DNA of 64,000 nucleotides from Bacteroidales bacterium (GTDB taxonomy: Bacteria; Bacteroidota; Bacteroidia; Bacteroidales; Bacteroidaceae). Shown here one piece after another: positions 44,105 to 54,393 of this stretch. Where the stretch lies: assembly GCA_030532685.1 (NCBI GenBank), contig JAUNKN010000004.1, positions 1 to 64,000 of the forward strand. Reading direction: 5' to 3'. A program made the position numbers and the translations under genes. Within the stretch, counting starts at the first letter, position 1. Each line of letters opens with the position of its first letter. A model generated the notes under the pieces. That model was not told the DNA's origin. It worked only from the letters and a program-made list of their open reading frames with translations, and did not search any database.

Positions 44105-45070
44105 ATGGACTTGCTCAAAAACATTCCGCCCATCACGCGCAACCTACTGATGATCAATATCATCGTCTTTATGGTGCAACAACTCATCGCCCGCAGCTAT
44201 GGCGATGTACTCACCGATATGTTAGGTTTGCACTTTGTCCTCGCTTCCGACTTTCGTCTTTATCAGCTCGTGAGCTATATGTTCCTGCACGGCTCTTGGA
44301 TGCACGTGCTCATGAACATGTTTTCGCTTTGGATGTTTGGCCGCATCATTGAGCACACCATGGGGTCGCGCCGCTTCCTCATCTACTATTTCATCACGGG
44401 TATCGGTGCTGGCTTGTGCCAAGAGTTTTGGCAGCTGGGCGAATACTATGTGACGGGACTCCACCTCTACGACGGAATCAATGCTGGAGGTACCCTTATG
44501 AACATGGGGCAATATCTCAACACTTGGGTCACCATCGGCGCAAGCGGCGCTTGCTACGGTGTCCTTTTGGCCTATGGCATGCTCTTCCCCAACGAGCGCA
44601 TCATGCTCCTCTTCCCTCCGATTCCGATGCGCGCTAAGTATTTCGTGCTGTTCTATGCCGCCATCGAAGTCTACTCTTCCTTTGCCTCCAATGGCAACGT
44701 GGCCCACTTCGCCCACTTAGGCGGCATGCTCTTCGGTTGGCTCTACTTCCGTCATTGGCGCAAGCGTAGCCAACGTCAAAATTGGGGCGCCTCGCAAGGG
44801 GGTGGCATGCTGCAAAGCATTCGCCGTGCCTTTGAGCAGCTCGGTGCTCAGCTCGAAAACCTATTCGCAGGAAATCGCAGCCCCAAGGACAACTACCAGC
44901 GCCACTATCGCAACCCAGACCACCAATACAACGCCGAACAGCAACGCAACAAGCGCAAGCAAGACCAGGCTCACATCGACGCCATTCTCGACAAAGTGCG
45001 CCGCTCGGGCTATGCTTCGCTCACCGAGCAGGAAAAGAACGATTTGTTCCAAATGGGCAATCGTCGCTAA
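44105..45070 (+). CDS. rhomboid-family intramembrane serine protease
   Basis: 321 aa. Six membrane segments in the first ~220 residues. Catalytic Ser147 in TIGASGACYGVLLAYG and catalytic His204 in HFAHLGGMLFGWLY; the loop-1 WMHVLMNMFSLWMFG is also characteristic. A soluble, Gln/Arg/Asn-rich C-terminal tail of about 100 residues ends in a short SGYASLTEQEKNDLF motif seen in Bacteroidetes rhomboids. It cleaves membrane proteins within the bilayer; its substrates are unknown. Confidence 0.92.
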   Translation: MDLLKNIPPITRNLLMINIIVFMVQQLIARSYGDVLTDMLGLHFVLASDFRLYQLVSYMFLHGSWMHVLMNMFSLWMFGRIIEHTMGSRRFLIYYFITGIGAGLCQEFWQLGEYYVTGLHLYDGINAGGTLMNMGQYLNTWVTIGASGACYGVLLAYGMLFPNERIMLLFPPIPMRAKYFVLFYAAIEVYSSFASNGNVAHFAHLGGMLFGWLYFRHWRKRSQRQNWGASQGGGMLQSIRRAFEQLGAQLENLFAGNRSPKDNYQRHYRNPDHQYNAEQQRNKRKQDQAHIDAILDKVRRSGYASLTEQEKNDLFQMGNRR

Positions 45071-45355
45071 GCTGCTCCCCTCCTCTTTCACCCCTCGACT
45101 TTCCACGCCCATTGAGTATCACGAAAGGCGAAGAGAAAAGCCCTCTTTACAGGGCAAGTTGTAGAAAAAGGAAAAAGGTGTGCATAGCCACTTTTTCTTC
45201 CTCCCACGCATTTATTTTTTCTTCCCACGTAAAAAATCCTGCGTCCCACGTAGATTTTTTTCCTTCCCACGTAGGATTTCGCCCCTCCAATTGGGCTTTC
45301 CCTCTCACTCTACTTGGCCTCCTTCCATGAGGCCCACGCGCTCTTTTCCTTCACG
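45071..45355. other. 285-bp intergenic region with repeat copy 5
   Basis: Apart from the repeat at 45197-45282 nothing is recognised. No clear promoter for the downstream gene was found, so it may rely on read-through from the rhomboid gene. Confidence 0.5.
45197..45282. repeat. CCCACGTAG-box palindromic repeat, copy 5
   Basis: Four boxes: CTCCCACGCA, CTTCCCACGTA, GCGTCCCACGTAG and CCTTCCCACGTAGGATTTCG. Here the first, second and fourth point the same way, unlike copies 2 and 4, which begin with the inverse box. Confidence 0.85.
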
Positions 45356-46459
45356 ATGAAGCAGCCCACTTCTTCCCGCCTTCTTCTCGCTCACCTGATT
45401 TCGGGTGCCTCTGCCTTTTCGGTAGTGGTGCTTTGGACCTGTGCGACCAGCACTTGGATTAGCCCCGAGCGCAACAAGTGGTTGGGCGTTTTGGGATTGG
45501 GCTATCCACTGGCCCTACTTGGCGTGTTGTTGATGCTACTGTTCACGCTCTTGCTCGCTCCTCGACGCGTTTGGATACCTCTATTGGGATTGGTCACCAC
45601 TTGGGGCTTCACGATGGACTATGCTCCCCTACAACTTTTCCCTCCCATCGTCCCCAGTGCCGACACGACTTCGCTACGCGTGATGAGCTACAACACCCAA
45701 GCTTTCGGAGCTTGGCAAAATGAACGCCGCGACAGCCTCTTGGCCTATCTCGATGAGCAGCGCCTCGACATCTTTTGCTACCAAGAGGGCTTCCCCGACG
45801 AAACAGACATGCAACGTGTGCGCCGCCAGTTGGCCACTCAAGGGCTTCCTCATTTCGCAGCTGAATATGGAGGCGGAGCAAGTTTGGGCATCTTTTCGCG
45901 CTTCCCTATCGTAGAGCAAGAGCAGATTTTTCAAATCGAGGGCAATGGCATCGTCGCTTTCTGGCTCCGCCCGCAACCGAAGGACACGCTGCTCGTGGTG
46001 TGCTGTCATCTGCGCTCCAACCTCCTCACCCTCGACGAGCGCAACGAATACAGCCAAATCATTCATCAAGCCACCACACAACATCAAGGTTCGCAAATCG
46101 CACTGTCGCGTCGATTGGTGCGCAAGGTGGCCGAAAGCTCCGTGGTGCGTGCTCGCATGGTCGATGCCCTCGTAGACTATCTCGACACGCATCCCAAGGT
46201 GCCTACCATCGTGTGTGGCGACATGAACGAAACCCCCATTTCCTACTCTCATCATCGCCTCACCTCGCAAGCACAACTGACCGACATCTATCGCGCTGCG
46301 GGTTCTGGCATAGGTCGCTCCTTTCGCAAGGACGCCATCTACGTGCGCATCGACCAGGGGTTCTGCTCCGAGCATTTTCAACCCCTACGCGCTCGCATCG
46401 ACCAGCAAGTCGATTTTTCCGACCACTACCCCCTGCTCATGACCTTGCGCAGGAAGTGA
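45356..46459 (+). CDS. membrane-anchored endonuclease/exonuclease/phosphatase family protein
   Basis: 367 aa from the ATG at 45356 (an earlier in-frame ATG would add 14 unlikely residues). Three hydrophobic segments in the first ~105 residues are followed by an EEP domain: RVMSYNTQAFG, FCYQEGFPDE (metal-binding Glu), LLVVCCHLRSNLL (His), PTIVCGDMNETPISYSHHRL and VDFSDHYPLLMTL (closing Asp-His). The domain faces the periplasm if the N-terminus is cytoplasmic, which favours a phosphodiesterase role over DNA cutting (inference). argS starts 46 bp downstream. Confidence 0.83.
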   Translation: MKQPTSSRLLLAHLISGASAFSVVVLWTCATSTWISPERNKWLGVLGLGYPLALLGVLLMLLFTLLLAPRRVWIPLLGLVTTWGFTMDYAPLQLFPPIVPSADTTSLRVMSYNTQAFGAWQNERRDSLLAYLDEQRLDIFCYQEGFPDETDMQRVRRQLATQGLPHFAAEYGGGASLGIFSRFPIVEQEQIFQIEGNGIVAFWLRPQPKDTLLVVCCHLRSNLLTLDERNEYSQIIHQATTQHQGSQIALSRRLVRKVAESSVVRARMVDALVDYLDTHPKVPTIVCGDMNETPISYSHHRLTSQAQLTDIYRAAGSGIGRSFRKDAIYVRIDQGFCSEHFQPLRARIDQQVDFSDHYPLLMTLRRK

Positions 46460-46505
46460 AGCCAAGTGGGCACTCCCCTCTCGACAAAACAAAACACACA
46501 AAGAT

Positions 46506-48299
46506 ATGACCATCGAACAAAAACTCTCTGCCGCCATCGTCCAAGCCGTCAAGGCTGTGTATGGTGCCGACATCGACGCTACGCAAGTGTCGCTCCAAAA
46601 GACGCGTCCCGACTTCGAGGGGCACCTCACCCTCGTCGTGTTCCCCCTGCTGCGCGTGTCTAAGCGCAAGCCCGAGGACACAGCCGAGGACATCGCCCTT
46701 TGGCTCGTGGAAAACACCGACCTCGTCTACACGTTCAATATCGTAAAGGGCTTCCTCAACCTCATCATTGCGCCCAAGCAATGGCTCGCGCTGCTGGCCG
46801 ACATCAATGCCAACGAGCGCTTTGGCCTCGTGGCCCCCACGGCCGACAGCCCCTTGACGATGATCGAGTATTCCTCGCCCAACACCAACAAACCCCTGCA
46901 CTTGGGGCACGTGCGCAACAATCTTCTCGGTTGGGCCGTGTCGCAAATCGCCGAAGCCAACGGCCAGCGCGTCGTAAAGACCAACATCGTGAACGACCGC
47001 GGCATCCACATTTGCAAGTCTATGCTGGCTTGGAAGAAATGGGGCGCTGGCGAAACCCCTGAAAGCGCTGGCAAGAAGGGCGACCACCTCATCGGCGACT
47101 ACTATGTGGCTTTCGACAAGCACTATCGCGCCGAACTGGCCGAACTCATGGAAAAGGGCATGAGCAAGGAAGAAGCCGAGGCGGCCTCGCCCCTCATGGC
47201 CGAAGCCCGCGAAATGCTCCGCCAGTGGGAAGCTGGCGACGAGAGCGTGCGCAGCCTGTGGCGCACCATGAACGAGTGGGTATATGCTGGCTTTGACGAG
47301 ACCTACAAGGCTATGGGCGTATCGTTCGACAAGATTTACTACGAAAGCGACACCTATCTCGAAGGCAAGGAAAAGGTGGACGAGGGACTCGCCAAGGGCA
47401 TTTTCTACCGCCGCGAAGACGGCTCGGTATGGGCCGACCTCACTGCCGATGGGCTCGACGAGAAACTCCTCTTGCGCGCCGATGGTACGAGCGTCTACAT
47501 GACACAGGACATCGGTACGGCCAAGCTCCGCTATCAGGACTATCCCATCGACAAGATGGTCTACGTAGTGGGCAATGAGCAAAACTACCACTTCCAGGTG
47601 CTCTCCTTGCTGCTCGACAAACTGGGCTTCGAGTGGGGCAAGAGCCTCGTGCACTTCTCCTACGGCATGGTCGAGCTCCCCAACGGCAAGATGAAGAGCC
47701 GCGAGGGCACCGTGGTCGATGCCGACGAGCTCATCGAGGGCATGATCGACCAGGCGCGTGCCGTGATGGACGAGGCTGGCAAGAACGGCGACATGAGCGA
47801 GGCCGAAAAACAAGAAGTGGCGCGCATCGTGGGCTTGGGTGCCTTGAAGTATTTCCTCCTCAAGGTAGACGCACGCAAGAACATGGTGTTCAATCCCGAG
47901 GAGAGCATCGACTTCAACGGCAATACGGGCCCCTTCATCCAATATACCTACGCGCGCATTCGCTCCATCCTCCGCAAGGCTCAGGAAGCCGGCATCGCCA
48001 TTCCTGCCAGCCTGCCCGAAGCGGTCGAACTGAGCACGAAGGAAGAGGAACTCATCCAGCGCGTGGCCGAGTTTGCCGCCGTGATTCGCGCTGCAGGCGA
48101 GGACTATTCGCCCTCACTCATTGCCAACTACTGCTACGAACTCACGAAGGAATACAACCAGTTCTACCACGACAGCTCCATCCTGCGCGAAGAGGATGCC
48201 GCCAAGCGCGACCTGCGCCTCGTGCTCTCGGCCAATGTGGCCAAGGTTATCCGCCTGGGCATGGGCCTGTTGGGCATCGAAATGCCCGAACGCATGTAG
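46506..48299 (+). CDS. argS: arginyl-tRNA synthetase
   Basis: 597 aa, class I. N-terminal Add-1 domain, then EYSSPNTNKPLHLGHVRNNLLG (HIGH-type motif HLGH), the KMSKS-equivalent GKMKSREGTVVDADEL, and a C-terminal anticodon-binding helical domain with NFNGNTGPFIQYTYARIRSILRKA-like features. It charges tRNA-Arg; a tRNA-Arg gene lies 5 kb upstream. metG follows after 24 bp. Confidence 0.96.
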   Translation: MTIEQKLSAAIVQAVKAVYGADIDATQVSLQKTRPDFEGHLTLVVFPLLRVSKRKPEDTAEDIALWLVENTDLVYTFNIVKGFLNLIIAPKQWLALLADINANERFGLVAPTADSPLTMIEYSSPNTNKPLHLGHVRNNLLGWAVSQIAEANGQRVVKTNIVNDRGIHICKSMLAWKKWGAGETPESAGKKGDHLIGDYYVAFDKHYRAELAELMEKGMSKEEAEAASPLMAEAREMLRQWEAGDESVRSLWRTMNEWVYAGFDETYKAMGVSFDKIYYESDTYLEGKEKVDEGLAKGIFYRREDGSVWADLTADGLDEKLLLRADGTSVYMTQDIGTAKLRYQDYPIDKMVYVVGNEQNYHFQVLSLLLDKLGFEWGKSLVHFSYGMVELPNGKMKSREGTVVDADELIEGMIDQARAVMDEAGKNGDMSEAEKQEVARIVGLGALKYFLLKVDARKNMVFNPEESIDFNGNTGPFIQYTYARIRSILRKAQEAGIAIPASLPEAVELSTKEEELIQRVAEFAAVIRAAGEDYSPSLIANYCYELTKEYNQFYHDSSILREEDAAKRDLRLVLSANVAKVIRLGMGLLGIEMPERM

Positions 48300-48323
48300 T
48301 TCTTCACCTCCAAACTTCTCCAC

Positions 48324-50363
48324 ATGACCACTTCTCATCAACGCACCCTCATCACCGCCGCCCTGCCCTATGCCAACGGCGGTGTGCACATCGGCCACTT
48401 GGCCGGTGTCTACGTTCCCTCCGACATCTACGCCCGCTACCTGCGTTTGCGCGGCAAGGAGGTGCTCTTCATCTGCGGTAGCGACGAGCACGGCGTGCCC
48501 GTAACCATTCGCGCCCGCAAGGAGGGCTGCACCGTGCAAGAGGTTGTCGATCGCTATCATCAGCTCATCAAGGAGAGCTTTGAGGGCTTCGGCATCTCCT
48601 TCGATATCTACAGCCGCACCACCAGCCAGGTGCATCGCCAAACGGCCTCCGACTTTTTCCGCACGCTCTATGACAAGGGTGAGTTCTTGGAGCGCGAGAG
48701 CGAGCAATACTACGACGAGGAGGCCAAGACCTTCCTCGCCGACCGTTACATCACCGGCGAATGTCCCCATTGCCACAGCGCGGGTGCCTATGGCGACCAG
48801 TGCGAAAAGTGTGGCAAGGACCTTTCGCCCACCGAGCTCATCAACCCCCAAAGCACCGTCTCGGGTAGCCAACCTGTGCTCAAGAAGACCAAGCACTGGT
48901 ATTTGCCGCTCGACAAACACCAGCAGTGGCTCCAACCTTGGATCGAGAGCCACCCCGAATGGCGTTCCAACGTGAGCGGACAGTGCAAGAGCTGGTTTGA
49001 CATGGGCTTGCAACCGCGCGCGGTGAGCCGCGACCTCGACTGGGGTATCCCCGTGCCCGTAGAAGGCGCCGAGGGCAAGGTACTCTACGTGTGGTTCGAT
49101 GCCCCCATTGGCTACATTTCCAACACCAAGGAGTTGCTCCCCGACACTTGGGAGCAGTGGTGGAAGAGTCCCGACACGCGCCTCGTGCACTTCATCGGCA
49201 AGGACAACATCGTGTTCCACTGCATCGTCTTTCCCGCCATGCTCAAGGCCGAAGGCAGCTACATCCTGCCCGACAACGTGCCCAGCAACGAGTTCTTGAA
49301 TCTGGAAGACGACAAGATTTCCACCTCGCGCAACTGGGCGGTTTGGTTGCACGAATATCTCCAAGATTTCCCTGGCAAACAGGACGTGCTGCGCTATGTC
49401 CTCACCGCCAATGCTCCCGAAACCAAGGACAACAACTTCACTTGGAGCGACTTCCAGGCGCGCAACAACAACGAGCTCGTCGCCGTCTATGGCAACTTCG
49501 TGAATCGTGCTCTCCAGCTCACGCAAAAGTATTACGAGGGCCGCGTTCCTGCCTGCGGCACACTCACCGAGAGCGACCGCGCCACCATAGCCGAGTTCCA
49601 GGGTGTGAAACAAGAGGTGGAGCGCCTCATCGAAAACTTCCGCTTCCGCGATGCCCAAAAGGAAGCCATGAATCTGGCCCGCATCGGCAACAAATACCTC
49701 GCCGATGCCGAACCTTGGAAGGTCATCAAAACCGATCCCACCCGCGTTGAGACCATTCTACACCTGGCGCTCCAACTCGTAGCCAATCTTTCCATCGCCT
49801 TCGAGCCTTTCCTCCCCAACTCCTCGGCTCGCTTGCGCGAAATGATTGCCCTGCCCGAAGCCTGCTGGGAACAGCTTGGCAGCCTTGACCTACTCGCACC
49901 TGGCACACAGTTGCCCAAGCCCGAACTGCTCTTTGAGAAAATCGAGGACGAGGTCATCGCCGCTCAGCTGCAACGCTTGGCCGACATCAAGAAGCAAAAC
50001 GAAGCCGCCAACCATCGTGCCAATCCCATCAAGCCCACCATCGATTTTGCCGACTTCGAGCGGCTCGACATTCGCGTGGGTACCGTAACGGCCTGCGAGC
50101 GCGTGCCCAAGATGAAGAAGCTCCTGCGCTTCGACATTGCCGACGGACTCGAAAATCGCGTCATCGTCTCGGGCATAGCTCAGCACTACGACCCCGAACA
50201 ACTCGTGGGCAAGCAAGTGTGCTTCATCGCCAACCTCGCTCCTCGTGAGTTCAAAAATGGCCTTGTCTCCGAGGGCATGATTCTCTCGGCCCTCAATGCC
50301 GATGGTTCGCTCTCTGTCATCACCCCCGACCGCGCAGTGTTGCCCGGTAGCGAGGTGGGATAG
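48324..50363 (+). CDS. metG: methionyl-tRNA synthetase
   Basis: 679 aa. HIGH motif in [19 protein letters not shown], zinc-binding knuckle [23 protein letters not shown]-type [11 protein letters not shown], and a C-terminal EMAP/Trbp111-like tRNA-binding domain (residues about 570-679: [15 protein letters not shown]). The length and four-cysteine knuckle match the E. coli type. Ends at a strong terminator. Confidence 0.97.
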   Translation: MTTSHQRTLITAALPYANGGVHIGHLAGVYVPSDIYARYLRLRGKEVLFICGSDEHGVPVTIRARKEGCTVQEVVDRYHQLIKESFEGFGISFDIYSRTTSQVHRQTASDFFRTLYDKGEFLERESEQYYDEEAKTFLADRYITGECPHCHSAGAYGDQCEKCGKDLSPTELINPQSTVSGSQPVLKKTKHWYLPLDKHQQWLQPWIESHPEWRSNVSGQCKSWFDMGLQPRAVSRDLDWGIPVPVEGAEGKVLYVWFDAPIGYISNTKELLPDTWEQWWKSPDTRLVHFIGKDNIVFHCIVFPAMLKAEGSYILPDNVPSNEFLNLEDDKISTSRNWAVWLHEYLQDFPGKQDVLRYVLTANAPETKDNNFTWSDFQARNNNELVAVYGNFVNRALQLTQKYYEGRVPACGTLTESDRATIAEFQGVKQEVERLIENFRFRDAQKEAMNLARIGNKYLADAEPWKVIKTDPTRVETILHLALQLVANLSIAFEPFLPNSSARLREMIALPEACWEQLGSLDLLAPGTQLPKPELLFEKIEDEVIAAQLQRLADIKKQNEAANHRANPIKPTIDFADFERLDIRVGTVTACERVPKMKKLLRFDIADGLENRVIVSGIAQHYDPEQLVGKQVCFIANLAPREFKNGLVSEGMILSALNADGSLSVITPDRAVLPGSEVG

Positions 50364-50393
50364 TATCTTGCAGATCAAATTGATCCTCAAAAA

Positions 50394-50430
50394 CAGCCCC
50401 AGTACGATGAGTCGTACTGGGGCTGCTTTT
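50394..50430. terminator. terminator after metG
   Basis: 14-bp perfect stem CAGCCCCAGTACGA/TCGTACTGGGGCTG with loop TGAG, followed by CTTTT. An A-run on the other side allows use on the minus strand too. Confidence 0.85.
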
Positions 50431-50568
50431 CTATTGAGTTTTACCGGACAGCAATAAATAAAAACCATGCGAGAAAGCCTTTGCTAACTGTGCGCTTAGC
50501 AAAAGTGGCGTAGTGAGAATTGAGTAGTCGAAAATGGAAGTAGGAAGGGGAAGAACGAGAGTAGGAAG

Positions 50569-50640
50569 GAGAAATTCCTACGTGGGAAGAAAAAAAATCT
50601 ACGTCCCACGTAGAAATTTCTGCGTGGGACGTAGATATTT
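50569..50640. repeat. CCCACGTAG-box palindromic repeat, copy 6
   Basis: Left box TTCCTACGTGGGAAG, a symmetrical centre CTACGTCCCACGTAG, and a right box CTGCGTGGGACGTAG. Shows the three-unit plan of the family clearly. Confidence 0.88.
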
Positions 50641-50696
50641 GCCTTTGGTAGCACCCTGTGTGGGCGAGGGGGCAGAGCGAAAAAGAGTGGGGCGTG

Positions 50697-51698
50697 CTAC
50701 AAACCGAGCTCGCGGCTGATGTCGAGCATGCGCTCGATGGGGCGGATAGCTTGCTCGCACACTTGGGGCGACACCTCAATGACGGGCCACTCGTGCTTCA
50801 AGGAGTTATAGACCTTGGCCAGAGTGATGAGTTTCATGTAGTTGCACTCGTTGCAGGCGCAGGTGCTATCGTCGGGGGGCACGGGGATGAAGGTGCGATC
50901 GGGAGCTTGGCGCTGCATCTCGTGGAGAATGCCGCTCTCGGTGGCCACGAGGAAGGTGTCGTGCTCGGAACTGACGGCATACTTCAAGAGGGCGCTCGTA
51001 GAGCCTACGACGTCGGCCAACTTGACGATGGGGCCTTGACACTCGGGGTGCACGAGGATTTTGGCGGTGGGGTGCTGACGCTTGAGTTCAAGGAGTTTTT
51101 CGACCGAGAAGCGCTCGTGCACGTGGCAGGCACCGTCCCACAGGAGCATGTTGCGGCCTGTGACGGAGTTGATGTAGGCACCGAGATTGCGGTCGGGACC
51201 GAAGATGAGCTTTTGCTCCTTGGGGAAACTCTCGACAATCTGTCGGGCATTGGTCGAGGTCACAACGACGTCGGTCCAGGCCTTGGTGGCGGCGGTGGTA
51301 TTGACGTAGGAGATGACCTTGTGGTCGGGATGTGCCTTGACAAAAGCCTCGAAGCTCTCGGCAGGACAGCTCTCGGCCAGGGAACAGAGGGCACCAAGGT
51401 CGGGCATGATGACGGTCTTTTCGGGGCAGAGGATTTTGTTGGTCTCACCCATGAAGTGCACGCCACACATCACGATGATGTCGGCCGTGGTTGAGGCGGC
51501 TTTTTGCGCCAAAGCGAGACTATCGCCCACGAAGTCGGCGATGTCTTGCAGAGCTCCGTCCACATAGTAGTGGGCGAGGATGATGGCGTTTTTCTCCTTG
51601 GCCAGTCGGCGGATTTCTTGGGGCAGGTCGAGGCCGGCGGGGATGGGCTCGTCGACATAGCCCTTTTCGATCCATGAAGGTTTGGGCTGAGTAGCCAT
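50697..51698 (-). CDS. nadA: quinolinate synthase A
   Basis: 333 aa. Motifs: AIILAHYYVDGALQDIADFVGDSLALA, MCGVHFMGETNKIL, MPDLGALCSLAESCP, HPECQGPIVKLADVVGSTSALLKY and CNECNYMKL. Three conserved cysteines (in ALCSL, ECQGP and CNEC) hold the oxygen-sensitive [4Fe-4S] cluster. It condenses iminoaspartate with dihydroxyacetone phosphate to quinolinate for NAD. nadB and nadC are not nearby. Lies 27 bp after typA, probably in the same transcript. Confidence 0.95.
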   Translation of the reverse strand: MATQPKPSWIEKGYVDEPIPAGLDLPQEIRRLAKEKNAIILAHYYVDGALQDIADFVGDSLALAQKAASTTADIIVMCGVHFMGETNKILCPEKTVIMPDLGALCSLAESCPAESFEAFVKAHPDHKVISYVNTTAATKAWTDVVVTSTNARQIVESFPKEQKLIFGPDRNLGAYINSVTGRNMLLWDGACHVHERFSVEKLLELKRQHPTAKILVHPECQGPIVKLADVVGSTSALLKYAVSSEHDTFLVATESGILHEMQRQAPDRTFIPVPPDDSTCACNECNYMKLITLAKVYNSLKHEWPVIEVSPQVCEQAIRPIERMLDISRELGL

Positions 51699-51725
51699 AG
51701 TGCTGTCTATGTTGTGAATGAGGAA

Positions 51726-53528
51726 TTAGTCGGTACGGCTGGCGCGCTTGCGAGCGTTGTGGTCGAGGATAATTTTGCGCAGGCGCATGGATTTGGGAGT
51801 AACCTCAACGTATTCGTCCTCGCGGATGTATTCGAGCGCCTCTTCGAGTGAGAAGACGGTGGGAGGAATGATGCGTGCCTTGTCGTCGGCTCCCGAGGCA
51901 CGCATGTTGGTGAGCTGTTTGGACTTAGTTACGTTGATGACCAAGTCGTTTTCGTGGATGTGTTCGCCCACGATTTGGCCTGCATAAACTTCGTCTTGGG
52001 GCGAGATGAAGAATTTGCCGCGATCCTGAAGGTGGTCGATCGAATAGGCAAAGGCCGTGCCGCCCTCAAGGGCAATCATGGAACCATTGGAGCGGCGCGT
52101 GATTTCGCCCTTGAAGGGCTGATATTCACGAAAGCGGTGGGCCATGATAGCTTCGCCTTGAGAAGCGGTGAGCACGTTGGTGCGCAAACCGATGATGCCG
52201 CGCGAGGGAATGAGAAACTCGATGTCTACGCGCTCGCCCGTGTTGTGCATGGCGGTCATTTCGCCCTTGCGGCGCGTCACCATATCGATCATCTTAGAGG
52301 CAAACTCCTCAGGCACGTTGATCATGAGTTCTTCGATAGGTTCGCAGCGCTCGCCATCGATTTCCTTATAAATCACTTGGGGCTGGCCCACTTGTATCTC
52401 GTAGCCCTCGCGACGCATGGTCTCGACGAGTACAGAGAGGTGCAATACACCACGGCCCGACACGACCCAGCGGTCGGTGTCCTGCCCTTGCTCTACGCGC
52501 AGGGCGAGATCCTTCTGGAGCTCTTTCTCAAGACGTTCGTTGATGTGGCGTGAGGTGCAGAATTTGCCCTCTTTGCCGAAGAAGGGCGAGTCGTTGATGG
52601 CAAAGAGCATGGACATCGTGGGCTCGTCGATGGCAATCGTGGGCAGTGCTTCGGGCTGCTCAAAGTCGGTGATGGTATCGCCAATTTCAAAGTTCTCCAA
52701 ACCTATCACAGCACAGATGTCGCCGCTCTTGACCTCGCTGGTCTTTTGGCGTCCCATGCCTTCAAAAGTTTGCAGCTCCTTGATTTTAGTTTTTTCCATT
52801 GTCCCGTCACGATGCACAATCGTGATGTTCATGCCCTCCTTGATGCTGCCACGGTGCACACGACCTATGGCTATGCGACCAGTGTAGTTGGAATAGTCGA
52901 GCGAGGTGATGAGGAGCTGAGGCGTGCCCTCGAGCACTTGGGGAGCAGGGATATGCTCAATGATGCGATCGAGAAGGTAAGTGATGTCCTCGGTAGGCTG
53001 GTCGTAGTGCTCGCCCATCCAATTGTTCTTGGCCGAGCCGTAAACCACAGGGAAGTTAAGCTGTTCCTCCGTACCGCCCAAGTCGAACATGAGGTCGAAC
53101 ACCATTTCGTGCACTTCCTCGGGGCGACAGTTGGGTTTATCGACTTTGTTGACCACAACTATGGGTTTGAGTCCTATTTGCAGGGCTTTTTGAAGCACAA
53201 AGCGCGTTTGAGGCATGGGGCCTTCAAAGGCATCGACGAGGAGAATACAGCCGTCGGCCATATTGAGCACGCGCTCCACTTCGCCCCCAAAGTCGCTGTG
53301 GCCTGGAGTATCGATAATGTTGATTTTCGTGCCTTTATAGTTGATCGACACGTTTTTAGAGAGAATCGTAATGCCTCGTTCGCGCTCCAAATCGTTGTTG
53401 TCGAGCATGAGCTCGCCTGCTTGTTGATTGGTACGGAAGAGGTTGCCCGCCATGAGCATCTTGTCCACGAGCGTAGTTTTGCCATGGTCGACGTGGGCGA
53501 TGATGGCGATATTGCGTAAGTCTTGCAT
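51726..53528 (-). CDS. typA: ribosome-associated GTPase TypA/BipA
   Basis: 600 aa from the ATG at 53528; a longer reading upstream crosses the promoter region. G-domain motifs: [15 protein letters not shown] (P-loop), [32 protein letters not shown]-like domains follow and the TypA-specific C-terminal part ([24 protein letters not shown]) is intact. It supports ribosome assembly and stress adaptation. TAACTTTG at 53558-53565 is a good -7 box without a clear -33 box. Confidence 0.96.
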   Translation of the reverse strand: MQDLRNIAIIAHVDHGKTTLVDKMLMAGNLFRTNQQAGELMLDNNDLERERGITILSKNVSINYKGTKINIIDTPGHSDFGGEVERVLNMADGCILLVDAFEGPMPQTRFVLQKALQIGLKPIVVVNKVDKPNCRPEEVHEMVFDLMFDLGGTEEQLNFPVVYGSAKNNWMGEHYDQPTEDITYLLDRIIEHIPAPQVLEGTPQLLITSLDYSNYTGRIAIGRVHRGSIKEGMNITIVHRDGTMEKTKIKELQTFEGMGRQKTSEVKSGDICAVIGLENFEIGDTITDFEQPEALPTIAIDEPTMSMLFAINDSPFFGKEGKFCTSRHINERLEKELQKDLALRVEQGQDTDRWVVSGRGVLHLSVLVETMRREGYEIQVGQPQVIYKEIDGERCEPIEELMINVPEEFASKMIDMVTRRKGEMTAMHNTGERVDIEFLIPSRGIIGLRTNVLTASQGEAIMAHRFREYQPFKGEITRRSNGSMIALEGGTAFAYSIDHLQDRGKFFISPQDEVYAGQIVGEHIHENDLVINVTKSKQLTNMRASGADDKARIIPPTVFSLEEALEYIREDEYVEVTPKSMRLRKIILDHNARKRASRTD

Positions 53529-53603
53529 TCTTGTTATAGTGAGTCTTTTTCGGTCTGCAAAGTTACGGAAAAAGGCTGGGATAGCCTTTTTTCGAAGCAA
53601 GTA

Positions 53604-54227
53604 TTATAATTGTCCGCTTTCGACCATGCGCACCACTCTTTCGGTGAGACGGTCATCACCTTCGGGGTCGTAACGCTTATTGAGGTTCAGGCCAAAAAGA
53701 AAGGAAAAAGCTTGATAAAGGTTGGCTTGCAACACACCGATAAAAGCCTGGGCAATTTGAAATCCCGTTTGGTTACACTCTCTGTCTATCAACTTGATGA
53801 GTAGACGCCCCTGAGAGCGCGACATACGTGACACTATGGGACTATAATGCTTTTTCAAATCGCGTTCCATAGCACGAATGTGTGCTTCGCGCTCCTCCTT
53901 CGTAGGCAAAGTTTGCAGATAATCGTGTGTTTCGATGATAGTGATGCGCGCCAACTTTGCCAAAGGTAGCACTCTCTTCACATTGGCTACGAGGCGGTTG
54001 TAACGCTCCCGCTGTTTCTCGTTTTTGAACTCCAAAGGAGGATACTTATGAAAGGTGGGCATAATGACGTGAGGCACGATTTCGCCCTTATATTCTGCAC
54101 GCCCCACTTGCAAATCGATGGCCGTCGCAGGGGCTATTTCGTTCTTTGCAGGAGCAGGTAAGTCTTCCTCTTGCGCCCAAAGCAAAAGGGGAAACAGAAG
54201 CAAAAAGAAAAAGAGAAGTCGTTTCAT
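53604..54227 (-). CDS. DUF4294 domain-containing exported protein
   Basis: 207 aa from the ATG at 54227, which begins a strong signal peptide ending LLWAQ. The conserved part (YKGEIVPHVIMPTFHKYPPLEFKNEKQRERYNRLVANVKRVLPLAKLA) is typical of DUF4294. It continues helical to residue ~200, with RSQGRLLIKLIDRECNQTGFQ as the best conserved block. No function is known. It lies between frdB (a terminator apart) and typA (75 bp), and may be transcribed alone. Confidence 0.78.
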   Translation of the reverse strand: MKRLLFFFLLLFPLLLWAQEEDLPAPAKNEIAPATAIDLQVGRAEYKGEIVPHVIMPTFHKYPPLEFKNEKQRERYNRLVANVKRVLPLAKLARITIIETHDYLQTLPTKEEREAHIRAMERDLKKHYSPIVSRMSRSQGRLLIKLIDRECNQTGFQIAQAFIGVLQANLYQAFSFLFGLNLNKRYDPEGDDRLTERVVRMVESGQL

Positions 54228-54334
54228 CACGCTTGCCAACTAAATGTACGTGGGCAAAGGTACGAAGAAGGAGGGAGAAAACTTCTGCTTTTGCAATGTT
54301 TTGCGTTGCATTCCTCTCGTAGTGTTCCAAATGG

Positions 54335-54375
54335 AAAGCTCCCCATCGTTCTTGCTGAACGCTGGGGAGCTTTTC
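54335..54375. terminator. terminator after the frdCAB operon
   Basis: 17-bp stem AAAGCTCCCCATCGTTC with GAACGCTGGGGAGCTTT, one mismatch, loop TTGCT. Confidence 0.75.
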
Positions 54376-54393
54376 TAAAAGAGGACAAGGAGA

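Larger units (their letters stand above)
50364..50696. other. 333-bp convergent intergenic region
   Basis: Between convergent metG and nadA. Contains the terminator at 50394-50430 and repeat copy 6 at 50569-50640. Nothing else seen. Confidence 0.65.

Noticed and set aside
46437..49658. Long open frames (501 and 514 codons) opposite argS and metG
   Set aside because: Shadows of strongly codon-biased synthetase genes, with no recognisable domains.
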